Assembly (NCBI RefSeq): GCF_036347055.1
Contig: NZ_CP108882.1
Location: 4,444,501-4,508,500, forward strand
Source: Streptomyces sp. NBC_00820
GTDB taxonomy: Bacteria; Actinomycetota; Actinomycetes; Streptomycetales; Streptomycetaceae
Reading direction: 5' to 3'
Length of the DNA stretch: 64,000 nucleotides
Every line of letters starts with the position of its first letter. Positions within the stretch are counted from its first letter, which is position 1. A model generated the notes under the pieces. It saw nothing but the letters and a program-made list of their open reading frames with translations. It did no database searches and had not been told where the DNA came from. Shown here one piece after another: positions 9,040-17,718 of the stretch. A program made the translations under genes and the position numbers.

Positions 9040-9431
9040 CCGGCACTCCCTTGTGAACACGACACCGAACACATGAACACGACGCCGAACTCGACGCCGA
9101 TCACGACACTGGACGGACACGGCACGGGACACGGCGCTGGACGCGAACCGGTCACCACGAGACGGTCACATAGCGTGACATTCCATGCCGACGTGCGGCA
9201 CCCTTCCTACCGCCCAATGGGTGGCGAAGAGGTAGCTTTCCCGACTTTTCCGCCCGGAAGTAGGCCTTGATCAGGTATAGGGCTGCTGACGTTCTCACTC
9301 GAAAGAGTGGCGGGGCGATGGCCGCGCAGACCACGTAGGCTCATGCACAGCGGAGAAGCGACACCGGAGCGCCCGAGGGCGACCCGGCGCGATCCGGAGC
9401 GACAGAGCACACGAAGAACCAGGAGCTGATC
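9040..9431. other. Divergent intergenic region, no gene seen
   Basis: The 392-bp spacer between the SLATT-like gene and ybaB has a comparatively AT-rich core around 9230-9290. I find no tRNA, SRP RNA motif or convincing small ORF. Promoters for both genes must lie here. Confidence 0.5.
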
Positions 9432-9773
9432 GTGATTCCCGGTGGTGGCCAGCCCAACATGCAGCAGTTGCTCCAGCAGGCCCAGAAGATGCAGCAGGAC
9501 CTTCAGCGGGCGCAGGAGGAACTGGCGAACACGGAGGTCGACGGTCAGGCGGGCGGCGGCCTGGTGCAGGCCACCGTGACCGGCGCCGGCGAGCTGCGCG
9601 CGCTGAAGATCGACCCGAAGGCGGTGGACCCCGAGGACACCGAGACCCTCGCCGACCTGATCGTCGCGGCCGTGCACGCGGCCAACGAGAACGCGCAGGC
9701 GCTCCAGCAGCAGAAGCTCGGCCCGCTGGCGCAGGGCCTGGGCGGCGGCGGCATCCCCGGCCTGCCGTTCTGA
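9432..9773 (+). CDS. YbaB/EbfC nucleoid-associated protein
   Basis: A 113-aa DNA-binding protein of the YbaB/EbfC family, which forms dimers on DNA and is usually encoded beside recR. The Gln/Met-rich start ([15 protein letters not shown]) and the core ([21 protein letters not shown]) are diagnostic. The GTG start has AGGAG 7 nt upstream. It lies 102 bp before recR on the same strand, with a small hairpin in between. The stop codon lies in an 8-bp tandem duplication. Confidence 0.93.
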   Translation: MIPGGGQPNMQQLLQQAQKMQQDLQRAQEELANTEVDGQAGGGLVQATVTGAGELRALKIDPKAVDPEDTETLADLIVAAVHAANENAQALQQQKLGPLAQGLGGGGIPGLPF

Positions 9774-9807
9774 CGTTCTGACGTTCGTCACCGGCGCGAT
9801 CCCCGCA

Positions 9808-9828
9808 CCGCCTTCCTAGGAAAGGCGG
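9808..9828 (+). terminator. Small hairpin between ybaB and recR
   Basis: CCGCCTT paired with AAGGCGG around a 7-nt loop. It may lower readthrough or act in mRNA processing. Confidence 0.4.
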
Positions 9829-9875
9829 CAGCCGACTACCGTACGTACCGAAAGGTCTCCAGGAAGGGCAGTCCG

Positions 9876-10475
9876 TTGTACGAAGGCGTGGTCCAGGACC
9901 TCATCGACGAGCTGGGGCGGCTTCCCGGCGTCGGTCCCAAGAGCGCGCAGCGGATCGCCTTCCACATCCTGCAGGCGGAGCCGACGGACGTGAAGCGGCT
10001 CGCGCAGGCCCTCCTGGAGGTGAAGGCGAAGGTCCGCTTCTGCGCGACCTGCGGCAACGTGGCACAGGAAGAGCTGTGCACGATCTGCCGCGACCCGCGC
10101 CGCGACCCGACGGTCATCTGTGTGGTCGAGGAGCCGAAGGACGTCGTGGCGGTCGAGCGCACCCGGGAGTTCCGGGGGCGCTACCACGTGCTGGGCGGCG
10201 CGATCAGCCCGATCGAGGGTGTGGGCCCGGACGACCTGCGGATAAGGGAGCTGCTGGCCCGGCTGGCCGACGGCACGGTCACCGAGCTGATCCTGGCCAC
10301 GGACCCCAATCTCGAGGGCGAGGCGACGGCGACGTACCTCGCTCGCATGATCAAGCCCATGGGCCTGAAGGTCACCCGCCTGGCCAGCGGCCTCCCGGTG
10401 GGTGGCGACCTGGAATACGCGGACGAGGTCACCCTCGGCCGCGCCTTCGAGGGGAGACGACTCCTAGATGTCTGA
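9876..10475 (+). CDS. recR: Recombination mediator RecR
   Basis: A 199-aa protein of the RecFOR pathway, which loads RecA on gapped single-stranded DNA. It has an N-terminal helix-hairpin-helix ([14 protein letters not shown], 13-26), a zinc finger with C56, C59, C68 and C71, a Toprim domain (about 78-175, with EEPKD and [12 protein letters not shown]) and a Walker-B-like C-terminus ([14 protein letters not shown]). The start is TTG after AGGAAGGG. The end overlaps the next gene by 8 bp, implying coupled translation. Confidence 0.97.
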   Translation: MYEGVVQDLIDELGRLPGVGPKSAQRIAFHILQAEPTDVKRLAQALLEVKAKVRFCATCGNVAQEELCTICRDPRRDPTVICVVEEPKDVVAVERTREFRGRYHVLGGAISPIEGVGPDDLRIRELLARLADGTVTELILATDPNLEGEATATYLARMIKPMGLKVTRLASGLPVGGDLEYADEVTLGRAFEGRRLLDV

Positions 10476-11130
10476 CGCCACGCTGCACGCCACGACGCAG
10501 AACCCGGACGACTTCGCGGTCCAGATCGCGGACCAGATCGAGAGCTTCCTGGTGGCCGTCACGGAGGTGGCGAAGGGGGACGAGCCCGGCTCGACCGTTC
10601 CCTTCCTCCTCCTGGAGGTCTCCCAGCTGCTGCTGGCCGGCGGGCGTCTGGGCGCGCACGAGGACATCGTCCCCGACGAGCGCTACGAGCCCGATCCGGG
10701 GCCCGAGCCGGACGTCGACGAGCTGCGCGAGAACCTGGTCCGCCTGCTGGAGCCGGTCGACGTCTACTTCGAGGTCTTCGACCCCTACGCGCCCCGCACG
10801 GCGCCGGTGCCGGCCCGGATCTCCGACGACCTCGCGGACGTCAGCACCGACCTGCGTCACGGCATGGTCCACTACCGCGCGGGCCGCACCACGGAGGCCC
10901 TGTGGTGGTGGCAGTTCTCCTACTTCTCCAACTGGGGCCCCACCGCCTCCGCGGTCCTGCGTGCCCTGCAGTCGGTGCTCATCCACGTCCGCCTCAACCA
11001 GCCCCTGGAGGAGCTGGACGGCCTCGACACCGACCAGGCGGCGGGTGACGAGACCCTGGAGGTCGAGGCGGGCCGGGTCATGGCGGAGGAGATCTGCGGA
11101 CCGCTGGGCATGCGCCCGGCGAAGCAGTAG
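10468..11130 (+). CDS. DUF5063 domain protein
   Basis: A 220-aa acidic soluble protein of a family that accompanies recR in actinomycetes. It has an N-terminal helical part ([19 protein letters not shown]), a Trp-rich centre ([17 protein letters not shown]) and a C-terminal helix ([17 protein letters not shown]). No catalytic motif is visible and no function is known to me. The 8-bp overlap with recR suggests co-expression and perhaps a role near recombination. Confidence 0.8.
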   Translation: MSDATLHATTQNPDDFAVQIADQIESFLVAVTEVAKGDEPGSTVPFLLLEVSQLLLAGGRLGAHEDIVPDERYEPDPGPEPDVDELRENLVRLLEPVDVYFEVFDPYAPRTAPVPARISDDLADVSTDLRHGMVHYRAGRTTEALWWWQFSYFSNWGPTASAVLRALQSVLIHVRLNQPLEELDGLDTDQAAGDETLEVEAGRVMAEEICGPLGMRPAKQ

Positions 11131-11146
11131 CACCCCCGGCGAACAG

Positions 11147-11162
11147 GGTGACTCAGATCACA
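11147..11162. promoter_or_regulatory. Candidate Crp-binding site
   Basis: GGTGACTCAGATCACA matches TGTGA-N6-TCACA at 9 of 10 defined positions and nearly matches the Streptomyces motif GTG-N6-GNCAC. It lies about 105 bp upstream of the ssgA-like gene and just after the DUF5063 stop. Confidence 0.5.
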
Positions 11163-11265
11163 TAAGCGAAGAGCGGGAACGGCGTAATGAGTGGGCAGGA
11201 CCGCCCTCTCAACTGCTTGACGGCCACAGCCCCGGCCGGCGCCTCTCCTGATTCGGAGCTCGATC

Positions 11266-11712
11266 ATGTTCGTCCCCAGCCTCCCCCACGTCACCCTGGA
11301 GCAGCCCGCCGGCGCCCGCCTGGTCACCGCCTCCGGACGGGGGCGGTCCATCCCCCTGACCCTGCGCTACGCGGCCGGCGACCCGCTCGCCGTGCACATC
11401 GACTTCCCGGCCCATGTCACGGCCGACGGCGAGGTCACGTCGTGGACGTTCGCCCGGGGGCTGCTCGCGGAGGGGCTGGTGGCGCCGGCCGGTCCCGGGG
11501 CCGTCCGGGTGCGGCCGTACGGCACGGACGGTACGGACGGCACGCTCGTCGAGCTGCGCACCGCGCACGGCACGGCCGCCCTCCGCTTCGACACGGCCGT
11601 CCTGCACCGCTTCCTGCTGCGCACGTACTCGGTGGTCGCCCCGGAGGAGGAGACGGTGGACGCGGTCCTCGACGACGGTGTGGCGGAGCTGTACGGCCGC
11701 CGGGCGAGCTGA
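11266..11712 (+). CDS. SsgA-like sporulation/cell division protein (SALP)
   Basis: A 148-aa member of the SsgA-like family, found only in morphologically complex actinomycetes and acting in septum placement and spore wall formation. Family landmarks are IPLTLRYAAGDPLAVHIDF near 29-47, TSWTFARGLLAEGL and LHRFLLRTYSVV. GGAG lies 8 nt before the ATG. Which of the ssgA-ssgG paralogues it matches cannot be said. A Crp-like palindrome lies upstream and the stop codon sits in a 21-bp tandem duplication. Confidence 0.9.
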   Translation: MFVPSLPHVTLEQPAGARLVTASGRGRSIPLTLRYAAGDPLAVHIDFPAHVTADGEVTSWTFARGLLAEGLVAPAGPGAVRVRPYGTDGTDGTLVELRTAHGTAALRFDTAVLHRFLLRTYSVVAPEEETVDAVLDDGVAELYGRRAS

Positions 11713-11747
11713 CCGGCCGGCGTTGTGAGCTGACGGGTCGGCGTTGT
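11706..11747. repeat. 21-bp tandem duplication including a stop codon
   Basis: Two copies of gagctgac-cggccggcgttgt (19 of 21 identical), the first containing the TGA of the ssgA-like gene. Confidence 0.8.
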
Positions 11748-11853
11748 GAGCCAGGGCACTTTCCGCGTGGTGGGCGGTGCGCTGGGCAGGTTCGGGGGCG
11801 AGCGTCCGATGTCTCACCATGCGGGAGCAGGGCGGCGGATTTCGGACGCTCGA

Positions 11854-11859
11854 TAGACT
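11854..11859 (+). promoter_or_regulatory. Candidate -10 box for lysC
   Basis: TAGACT located 34 nt before the lysC GTG in the AT-richer stretch cgatagactgagcc. The -35 box is not clear. Confidence 0.35.
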
Positions 11860-11893
11860 GAGCCGACATAAACGAACCGAGCGAGGAGCGCAC

Positions 11894-13171
11894 GTGGGCC
11901 TTGTCGTGCAGAAGTACGGAGGCTCCTCCGTAGCCGATGCCGAGGGCATCAAGCGCGTCGCCAAGCGGATCGTGGAAGCCAAGAAGAACGGCAACCAGGT
12001 GGTTGTCGTGGTCTCCGCGATGGGCGACACGACGGACGAGCTGATCGATCTCGCCGAGCAGGTATCCCCGATGCCTGCGGGCCGGGAGTTCGACATGCTG
12101 CTGACCGCGGGAGAGCGTATCTCCATGGCCCTGCTGGCCATGGCGATCAAAAACCTGGGCCACGAGGCCCAGTCGTTCACCGGTAGCCAGGCAGGCGTCA
12201 TCACCGACTCGGTCCACAACAAAGCCCGGATCATCGACGTCACGCCCGGCCGTATCCGGACCGCCCTCGACGAGGGCAACATCGCGATCGTCGCTGGCTT
12301 CCAGGGCGTCAGCGCCGACAAGAAGGACATCACCACGCTGGGGCGCGGCGGGTCCGACACCACGGCCGTGGCCCTCGCCGCCGCCCTCGACGCCGAGGTC
12401 TGCGAGATCTACACCGACGTCGACGGCGTGTTCACCGCCGACCCGCGCGTGGTGAAGAAGGCGAAGAAGATCGACTGGATCTCCTTCGAGGACATGCTGG
12501 AACTCGCGGCCTCCGGCTCCAAGGTGCTGCTCCACCGCTGTGTGGAGTACGCCCGGCGGTACAACATCCCGATCCACGTCCGCTCCTCCTTCAGCGGGCT
12601 GCAGGGCACGTGGGTCAGCAGCGAGCCCATTCAGCGAAGGGACAAGCAGGTGGAGCAGGCCATCATCTCCGGTGTCGCGCACGACACCTCCGAGGCCAAG
12701 ATCACGGTCGTCGGCGTGCCGGACAAGCCGGGCGAGGCCGCCGCGATCTTCCGCGCCATCGCCGACGCCCAGATCAACATCGACATGGTCGTGCAGAACG
12801 TGTCGGCCGCGTCCACGGGCCTGACCGACATCTCCTTCACGCTGCCGAAGACCGAGGGCCGCAAGGCCATCGACGCGCTGGAGCGGAACCGGGGCGGCAT
12901 CGGCTTCGACTCGCTGCGCTACGACGACCAGATCGGCAAGATCTCGCTGGTCGGCGCCGGCATGAAGACCAACCCCGGTGTCACCGCGGCCTTCTTCGAG
13001 GCGCTCAGCAACGCCGGTGTGAACATCGAGCTGATCTCGACCTCCGAGATCCGCATCTCGGTCGTCACCCGCGCCGACGACGTCCCCGAGGCCGTGCGCG
13101 CCGTGCACACCGCCTTCGGGCTCGACTCGGACACCGACGAGGCCGTGGTCTACGGAGGCACTGGCCGCTGA
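11894..13171 (+). CDS. lysC: Aspartokinase
   Basis: A 425-aa enzyme phosphorylating aspartate, the first step towards lysine, threonine, methionine and diaminopimelate. The kinase domain starts [10 protein letters not shown] and contains [20 protein letters not shown]. Two ACT domains occupy the last 165 residues ([17 protein letters not shown] and [14 protein letters not shown]), the site of lysine plus threonine feedback in relatives. The GTG start has GAGGAG upstream. The stop overlaps the asd start (TGATG), so the two are translationally coupled. An internal start probably makes a separate beta chain. Confidence 0.96.
   Translation: MGLVVQKYGGSSVADAEGIKRVAKRIVEAKKNGNQVVVVVSAMGDTTDELIDLAEQVSPMPAGREFDMLLTAGERISMALLAMAIKNLGHEAQSFTGSQAGVITDSVHNKARIIDVTPGRIRTALDEGNIAIVAGFQGVSADKKDITTLGRGGSDTTAVALAAALDAEVCEIYTDVDGVFTADPRVVKKAKKIDWISFEDMLELAASGSKVLLHRCVEYARRYNIPIHVRSSFSGLQGTWVSSEPIQRRDKQVEQAIISGVAHDTSEAKITVVGVPDKPGEAAAIFRAIADAQINIDMVVQNVSAASTGLTDISFTLPKTEGRKAIDALERNRGGIGFDSLRYDDQIGKISLVGAGMKTNPGVTAAFFEALSNAGVNIELISTSEIRISVVTRADDVPEAVRAVHTAFGLDSDTDEAVVYGGTGR
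12650..13171 (+). CDS. lysC: Aspartokinase beta subunit from an internal start
   Basis: In-frame GTG within lysC, preceded by GAAGGGA with 8-nt spacing, giving a 173-aa chain that starts just before the ACT domains ([12 protein letters not shown]). Corynebacterium and Bacillus aspartokinases of the alpha2-beta2 type make a beta chain this way, of nearly the same length. Production here is inferred from the ribosome binding site and position. Confidence 0.6.
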   Translation: MEQAIISGVAHDTSEAKITVVGVPDKPGEAAAIFRAIADAQINIDMVVQNVSAASTGLTDISFTLPKTEGRKAIDALERNRGGIGFDSLRYDDQIGKISLVGAGMKTNPGVTAAFFEALSNAGVNIELISTSEIRISVVTRADDVPEAVRAVHTAFGLDSDTDEAVVYGGTGR

Positions 13172-14250
13172 TGGCACCGACCCGCAGGCCGACGCTCGCG
13201 GTCGTGGGAGCGACCGGAGCCGTCGGCGCGGTCATGCTCCAGATCCTGTCCCAACGGGCGGACGTCTGGGGCGAGATCCGTCTGATCGCCTCCCCGCGCT
13301 CGGCCGGCCGCAAGCTGGCCGTGCGCGGGGAGGAGGTCGAGGTGGTGGCGCTGACCGCGGAGGCCTTCGACGGCGTCGACGTCGCGATGTTCGACGTGCC
13401 CGACGAGGTCGCCGCGCAGTGGGCGCCGGTCGCCGTCTCCCGTGGCGCGGTCGTGGTCGACAACTCGGCCGCCTTCCGCATGGAAGCGGACGTCCCGCTC
13501 GTCGTCCCGGAGGTCAACGCGCATGCGGTGCGCGCCCGTCCGCGCGGGATCGTCGCCAACCCCAACTGCACGACCCTGTCGATGATCGTCGCCCTGGGCG
13601 CGCTGCACGCCGAGTTCGGGCTGCGCGAGCTGGTGGTGTCGTCGTACCAGGCCGTCAGCGGGGCCGGGCGGGCCGGCGTGGAGACGCTGCGCGCCCAGCT
13701 GTCCCTGGTGGCCGGCACCGAACTGGGGACCAGTCCCGGTGACGTACGGCGGGCCGTGGGGGAGAACACCGGGCCCTTCCCGGATCCGGTCGCGCTGAAC
13801 GTCGTCCCCTGGGCCGGATCGCTGCGGGAGGACGGCTGGTCGTCGGAGGAGATGAAGGTGCGGGACGAGTCCCGCAAGATCCTCGGACTGCCGGCGCTGC
13901 CGATCGCCGTGACCTGCGTGCGGGTCCCGGTGGTCACCACGCACTCGCTGACCGTCCACGCGCGCTTCCAGGGCGAGGTCACCGTCGACGGTGCCCGCGA
14001 GATCCTCGCCACCGCGCCCGGGGTGGTCCTGTGCGACGACCCGGCGGCCGGTGAATTCCCCACCCCCGCCGATGTGGTGGGCACCGATCCGACCTGGGTC
14101 GGCCGGGTGCGCCGGGCGCTGGACGACCCGACCGCGCTCGAACTCTTCGTGTGCGGCGACAACCTGCGCAAGGGCGCGGCCCTCAACACCGCCCAGATCG
14201 CCGAGTTGGTCGCGACGGAGATCACAGCCGGTCAAACCCCCTCTGTGTAG
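13171..14250 (+). CDS. asd: Aspartate-semialdehyde dehydrogenase
   Basis: A 359-aa NADPH-dependent enzyme that reduces aspartyl phosphate, the step after LysC. The nucleotide-binding loop [12 protein letters not shown] opens the protein. The active-site Cys is C133 in ANPNCTT. The substrate region ENTGPFPDP and the catalytic-His region [11 protein letters not shown] are present. Overlap with lysC by one base of the stop gives the usual lysC-asd operon. A weak T-rich hairpin lies directly after it. Confidence 0.96.
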   Translation: MAPTRRPTLAVVGATGAVGAVMLQILSQRADVWGEIRLIASPRSAGRKLAVRGEEVEVVALTAEAFDGVDVAMFDVPDEVAAQWAPVAVSRGAVVVDNSAAFRMEADVPLVVPEVNAHAVRARPRGIVANPNCTTLSMIVALGALHAEFGLRELVVSSYQAVSGAGRAGVETLRAQLSLVAGTELGTSPGDVRRAVGENTGPFPDPVALNVVPWAGSLREDGWSSEEMKVRDESRKILGLPALPIAVTCVRVPVVTTHSLTVHARFQGEVTVDGAREILATAPGVVLCDDPAAGEFPTPADVVGTDPTWVGRVRRALDDPTALELFVCGDNLRKGAALNTAQIAELVATEITAGQTPSV

Positions 14251-14260
14251 GAAGTTTGTA

Positions 14261-14277
14261 GGATTCTTTTAAGAACC
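14261..14277 (+). terminator. Hairpin after asd
   Basis: GG-TTCTT pairs with AAGAA-CC (one bulged A) about 10 nt after the asd stop. It is unusually AT-rich for this genome. Confidence 0.45.
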
Positions 14278-14336
14278 GTGGCCGGAAGCATGATCAAAAA
14301 CACTTGTACCCGGCTCCACGGCAGCAGAGGATTTTC

Positions 14337-14372
14337 CTCCCCGCTCTCCGCAACCGCGTGCAGGGCGGGGAG
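14337..14372. terminator. GC hairpin between asd and the sigma factor gene
   Basis: CTCCCCGC pairs with GCGGGGAG around a 20-nt loop. The roughly 320 bp between asd and the sigma factor contain this hairpin and no recognisable gene. Confidence 0.4.
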
Positions 14373-14572
14373 CGTCTTTGCGGACACCCTGACGGGGTCC
14401 GGGGCGTGAGGTCCTGCCGCGAGACGCCGTGGCCGGGGGCGTGGGGGCGCCCGTTCACTTAGGGACATAGGGGAAGAGCGGGGCCCATGACGGCATTTGA
14501 GACATCGTCGGTTGTCGCATGTGTGATGCCCGGCACGTACAACCTTCACGGGGTCAGACGTGTCAAACAGGC

Positions 14573-15286
14573 GTGGCAGAGGTACTTGAGCTCTCCCCCA
14601 AGCTCTTCGAGCAGGGGATATCCCCAGCGCACCACGGCATGGTGGGCCTGCGGCCGCCCCGTGGCACGCGCCGGTCGCGCATGTCCGGGACGCCCGGCGG
14701 CATGCCGGTGATCGCGCCCGTGCCCGCAGCGCGGCCCGCCCGCATACCCAGTCAGCGCGACGGAGCCGAGGACACGGCGACCGCCGCGGTCGCCGGCACC
14801 ACCGTCGACCATCTCACCGAGACCTACCGTGCGCACTACCGTTCGCTGCTCGGTCTCGCCGCCCTGCTCCTTGACGACACCGCCTCCTGCGAGGACGTCG
14901 TCCAGGAGGCCTTCATCCGCGTCCACTCGGCGCGCAAACGGGTCCGTGACCCGGAGAAGACCCTCGCCTACCTCCGGCAGACGGTGGTCAACCTCTCCCG
15001 CTCCGCCCTGCGTCGGCGCATCATCGGCCTGAAGCTGCTCTCCAAGCCGATGCCCGACATGGCGAGCGCGGAGGAGGGCGCGTACGACCAGCTGGAGCGC
15101 GACGCCCTCATCAAGGCGATGAAGGGACTGCAGCGCCGCCAGCGCGAGGTCCTCGTGCTGCGCTACTTCGCGGACATGACGGAGGCGCAGGTCGCCGAGA
15201 CGCTCGGCATCTCGCTGGGCTCGGTGAAGGCGTACGGCTCGCGAGGCGTCGCCGCCCTGCGCGTGGCCATGGGGGCGCGCACATGA
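14573..15286 (+). CDS. SigE-family RNA polymerase sigma factor
   Basis: A 237-aa ECF-like sigma factor. Region 2 (ETYRAHYRSLLGLAALLLDD, EDVVQEAFIRVHSARKR) and region 4 (LQRRQREVLVLRYFADMTEA, ETLGISLGSVKAYGSRG) are clear. The first 70 residues are a Pro/Arg-rich extension lacking in most ECF factors and including a translated palindromic repeat. The GTG start giving VAEVLELS is my choice because relatives begin MAEVLEL. Alternatives are ATG 14519 (longer) and ATG 14681 (shorter); none has a good ribosome binding site. The end overlaps the membrane protein gene by 4 bp. Confidence 0.85.
   Translation: MAEVLELSPKLFEQGISPAHHGMVGLRPPRGTRRSRMSGTPGGMPVIAPVPAARPARIPSQRDGAEDTATAAVAGTTVDHLTETYRAHYRSLLGLAALLLDDTASCEDVVQEAFIRVHSARKRVRDPEKTLAYLRQTVVNLSRSALRRRIIGLKLLSKPMPDMASAEEGAYDQLERDALIKAMKGLQRRQREVLVLRYFADMTEAQVAETLGISLGSVKAYGSRGVAALRVAMGART
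14594..14618. repeat. Palindromic repeat within sigma factor N-terminus
   Basis: CCCC-caa-GCTC-ttc-GAGC-a-GGGG, a hairpin of a type scattered through streptomycete intergenic regions. It is translated here if the chosen sigma factor start is right (residues around SPKLFEQGIS). Confidence 0.5.
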
Positions 15287-16632
15287 GCGACCACTCGGAA
15301 GGGGGCGATTCGCATGAACGCCTGTCCCACGAACGCCACGAGCCCTATGCCTGGCACGAGCCGACGAAGTCGCACGAGCAAGAGCACAAGCCACCGCACG
15401 CTGGGAACGGAACTGTGAACCACGGCCCCGACGAGAAGGGCCCCGAGGGGCTCGGCCCGGACCGCGACGGGCTCGACTCCGACCGCGAGATGTCCGACTC
15501 CGATCGTGACGTGCCCCGCTCCGACCGCGGCGAACCCGGGTCGGACCGCGACGGGCTTCCCTCGGATCCGGGCGGACTCTCCTTCGATCTCGGCGCGTTC
15601 GGCTCGGATCTCGGCGGGCTCGGCTCGGACGAGCCGGACCTGCGCCGGCTGCTGCACTCGGCGGTCGGCGACATCGAACCGCGCAACGGCACGCTGGACC
15701 ATCTGCGCCGGGCGGTGCCCGCACGACGGGCGCGCAAGCGCCAGGCCCTGGTCGGCATGGCGGCGGCGGCCCTGTTCATCGGCACCGCGATCCCCGCGCT
15801 CATCCACGTCTCGAACTCCGGCGCCCTGGACCCCAACACCGCCATGGCCGGCCAGTCCTCCGAGGCCCACAACGGCACCGGCAAGGGCAAGAGCCATGGC
15901 GGCGACTCCGACACCGTCACCGGCTCCCACGGCAGGACCCCGTCGCACGGCAAGGGCGGCCACAAGGGTGACGAGCCGGGCAGGACCGGCGGCGGCGGTA
16001 CCGGCTCGGCCAGTACCGCCGACCCGTCCGCCACCGCGTCGGTGAACGCCCCGCTGTGCACGTCGGCCCAGCTGTCCGTCACCGGCGGCACCGGCCCGAG
16101 CGCGGGGAACCAGTTCTACGGCAGCTTCCGCGTCTCCAACATCTCCGGCACCGCCTGCACGGTCGGCGGCACCGTCACGGTGACCCCCACCGCCCAGGGC
16201 GCGGCCGACCCGGGCAAACTCGTCGCGGTCCGGCATGTGGCCGGTGACGCGGCGACAGCCCTGCCCGACCCGTCGCTGGATGCCGCCACGCTGGTCCTGC
16301 AGCCCGGCGGCGCCTACCAGGAGCAGGTCGCCTTCGTGCCCTCCGAGACCTGCCCCACCACCAGTGGCGGCAGCACCGGCGGTTCGGACACCGGCGTCCC
16401 CTCGCCCGACCCGTCCACCAGCCAGGACGCGAGCGCGACCGGCACCACGGACACCAGCGGAGCGGCGGGCACGACCACCCAGCTCGTCGAGGCCGACGGG
16501 GTGGCCGACGGCAGCGTCCTGCTCACCTTCACCGGCGAGACGGGCTCACCGACGGCGTCGCTGACGGTGCCGAACGCGTGCGCGGGGACCGTGTACTACA
16601 CGGGGATCGCGGCTTCGGGGGCCGGGGCGTAG
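15283..16632 (+). CDS. Single-pass membrane protein paired with the sigma factor
   Basis: A 449-aa protein whose ATG overlaps the sigma factor stop. The N-terminal 150 residues are hydrophilic and rich in His and in repeated SDRD/DRDG motifs. A short helical part follows (DLRRLLHSAVGDIEPRNGTL), then a membrane helix near 160-182 (LVGMAAAALFIGTAIPAL) and a secreted Gly/Thr-rich domain with Cys pairs, similar in feel to DUF4232. Its place suggests a cognate regulator of the sigma factor, but the HxxxCxxC zinc motif of anti-sigma factors is absent. Function is inferred only from context. Confidence 0.7.
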   Translation: MSDHSEGGDSHERLSHERHEPYAWHEPTKSHEQEHKPPHAGNGTVNHGPDEKGPEGLGPDRDGLDSDREMSDSDRDVPRSDRGEPGSDRDGLPSDPGGLSFDLGAFGSDLGGLGSDEPDLRRLLHSAVGDIEPRNGTLDHLRRAVPARRARKRQALVGMAAAALFIGTAIPALIHVSNSGALDPNTAMAGQSSEAHNGTGKGKSHGGDSDTVTGSHGRTPSHGKGGHKGDEPGRTGGGGTGSASTADPSATASVNAPLCTSAQLSVTGGTGPSAGNQFYGSFRVSNISGTACTVGGTVTVTPTAQGAADPGKLVAVRHVAGDAATALPDPSLDAATLVLQPGGAYQEQVAFVPSETCPTTSGGSTGGSDTGVPSPDPSTSQDASATGTTDTSGAAGTTTQLVEADGVADGSVLLTFTGETGSPTASLTVPNACAGTVYYTGIAASGAGA

Positions 16633-16633
16633 A

Positions 16634-16656
16634 GCCCCGGCGGCGCTGTCCGGGGC
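16634..16656. terminator. Bidirectional hairpin
   Basis: GCCCCGG pairs with CCGGGGC (7 bp, 9-nt loop), starting 2 bp after the membrane protein stop and facing the convergent SURF1 gene. Confidence 0.65.
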
Positions 16657-16688
16657 GTGGACCCCGGGCAGCGCATGGCGCTCGGACC

Positions 16689-17492
16689 TCAGACGGCGGT
16701 CGGGGCGGAGGCGTCCTCCTGCTCCCGCTCCTCCTCCGGCAGCAGGCCGAGCTCCGCGTCCCGGGCGAACTCCACCTCGCGGCGCAGCAGCCGGAACCAC
16801 ATGAACACCGTGAAGCCCGCGAAGACGAACCACTCACCGGTGTAGCCGAGGTTCTGGAACGCCTTCAGGTCCAGACCGGTGCCGTCCGGCGCGGCCGCGG
16901 GCACCGCCTTCATGCCCGCGTCGGCGTGGTCGAGGGTGACCCAGGCGGCGTACAGCTTGTCGGGCACCAGGTTGACCAGCGAGGCCGTGCTGATCGCCGC
17001 CGTCTGCCCGGCGGGCAGACCGCCCTGGGCGCTGACCCCGTTGTCGCCCGGGGTCTCGGGCGCCTGGAGCGCGCCGGTGACGGTGACCTCGCCGCGCGGC
17101 GCGGCGGGCGCCTTCGCCGGGTCCGCGGTGCCCGGCAGCCAGCCGCGGACCACGGGCAGGGAACTGCCGGACGAGGTGCGCAGCAGCGTCAGCACGTAGA
17201 AGCCGCGCTTGTCGTCCAGCTGCCGGTCGGGCACCAGGAGCTGCTTGTCGTACCGGCCGGTGGCGGTGACCCGCCGTCCCGAGGTGAGTTTGTCGACGGG
17301 CAGCATCCGCGCCAGGGGCCGGGCGGTCTCGTGCCTGCCGGAGGCGGCCTGCTCGGTCGCGGCGTGCTGGTCGTGCACCCGCCCCTCGAACCGGCTCAGC
17401 TGCCACGACCCCATGAACACGCAGAACGGGATGGCCAGCAGCACGAAGACGTTGATGCCCCACCAGCGGGGTGTCAGCAGAAACCGGTACAC
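16689..17492 (-). CDS. SURF1 family cytochrome oxidase assembly protein
   Basis: A 267-aa membrane protein with a helix at each end (about 10-30, INVFVLLAIPFCVFMG, and about 217-235, EWFVFAGFTVFMWF) and an extracytoplasmic domain between, the classic SURF1 layout. SURF1 helps insert heme into cytochrome c oxidase. Motifs GSWQLSRFEGR after helix 1 and PVVRGWLPG in the middle support the call. The start is GTG with GAGGG directly before it. Convergent with the membrane protein gene. Confidence 0.88.
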   Translation of the reverse strand: MYRFLLTPRWWGINVFVLLAIPFCVFMGSWQLSRFEGRVHDQHAATEQAASGRHETARPLARMLPVDKLTSGRRVTATGRYDKQLLVPDRQLDDKRGFYVLTLLRTSSGSSLPVVRGWLPGTADPAKAPAAPRGEVTVTGALQAPETPGDNGVSAQGGLPAGQTAAISTASLVNLVPDKLYAAWVTLDHADAGMKAVPAAAPDGTGLDLKAFQNLGYTGEWFVFAGFTVFMWFRLLRREVEFARDAELGLLPEEEREQEDASAPTAV

Positions 17493-17718
17493 GCCCTCAA
17501 CGGTACGGCGCCCGCGCCACCGGCCGGGCCCGGGGGTGAGGTCGGCCGGCGGCGGACCGGACCGCGTCCGCCGCGGCCGCCGGTGATCCGGCCGCTCGCG
17601 GCGGACGCGGGAGGCGGGGTGGACGTGTGTGCGGAGAAGGTGTCCGGAGCCGGGAAGTTATCCACAGGCTGGGTATACCGGTCGGCGGATTGTGGGCGGG
17701 GCCAGGCACTATGGGCTC

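Noticed and set aside
9040..9431. Search for an SRP RNA or other structured RNA upstream of ybaB
   Set aside because: The conserved GGAAGGAAGCAG-type apical motif is not present.
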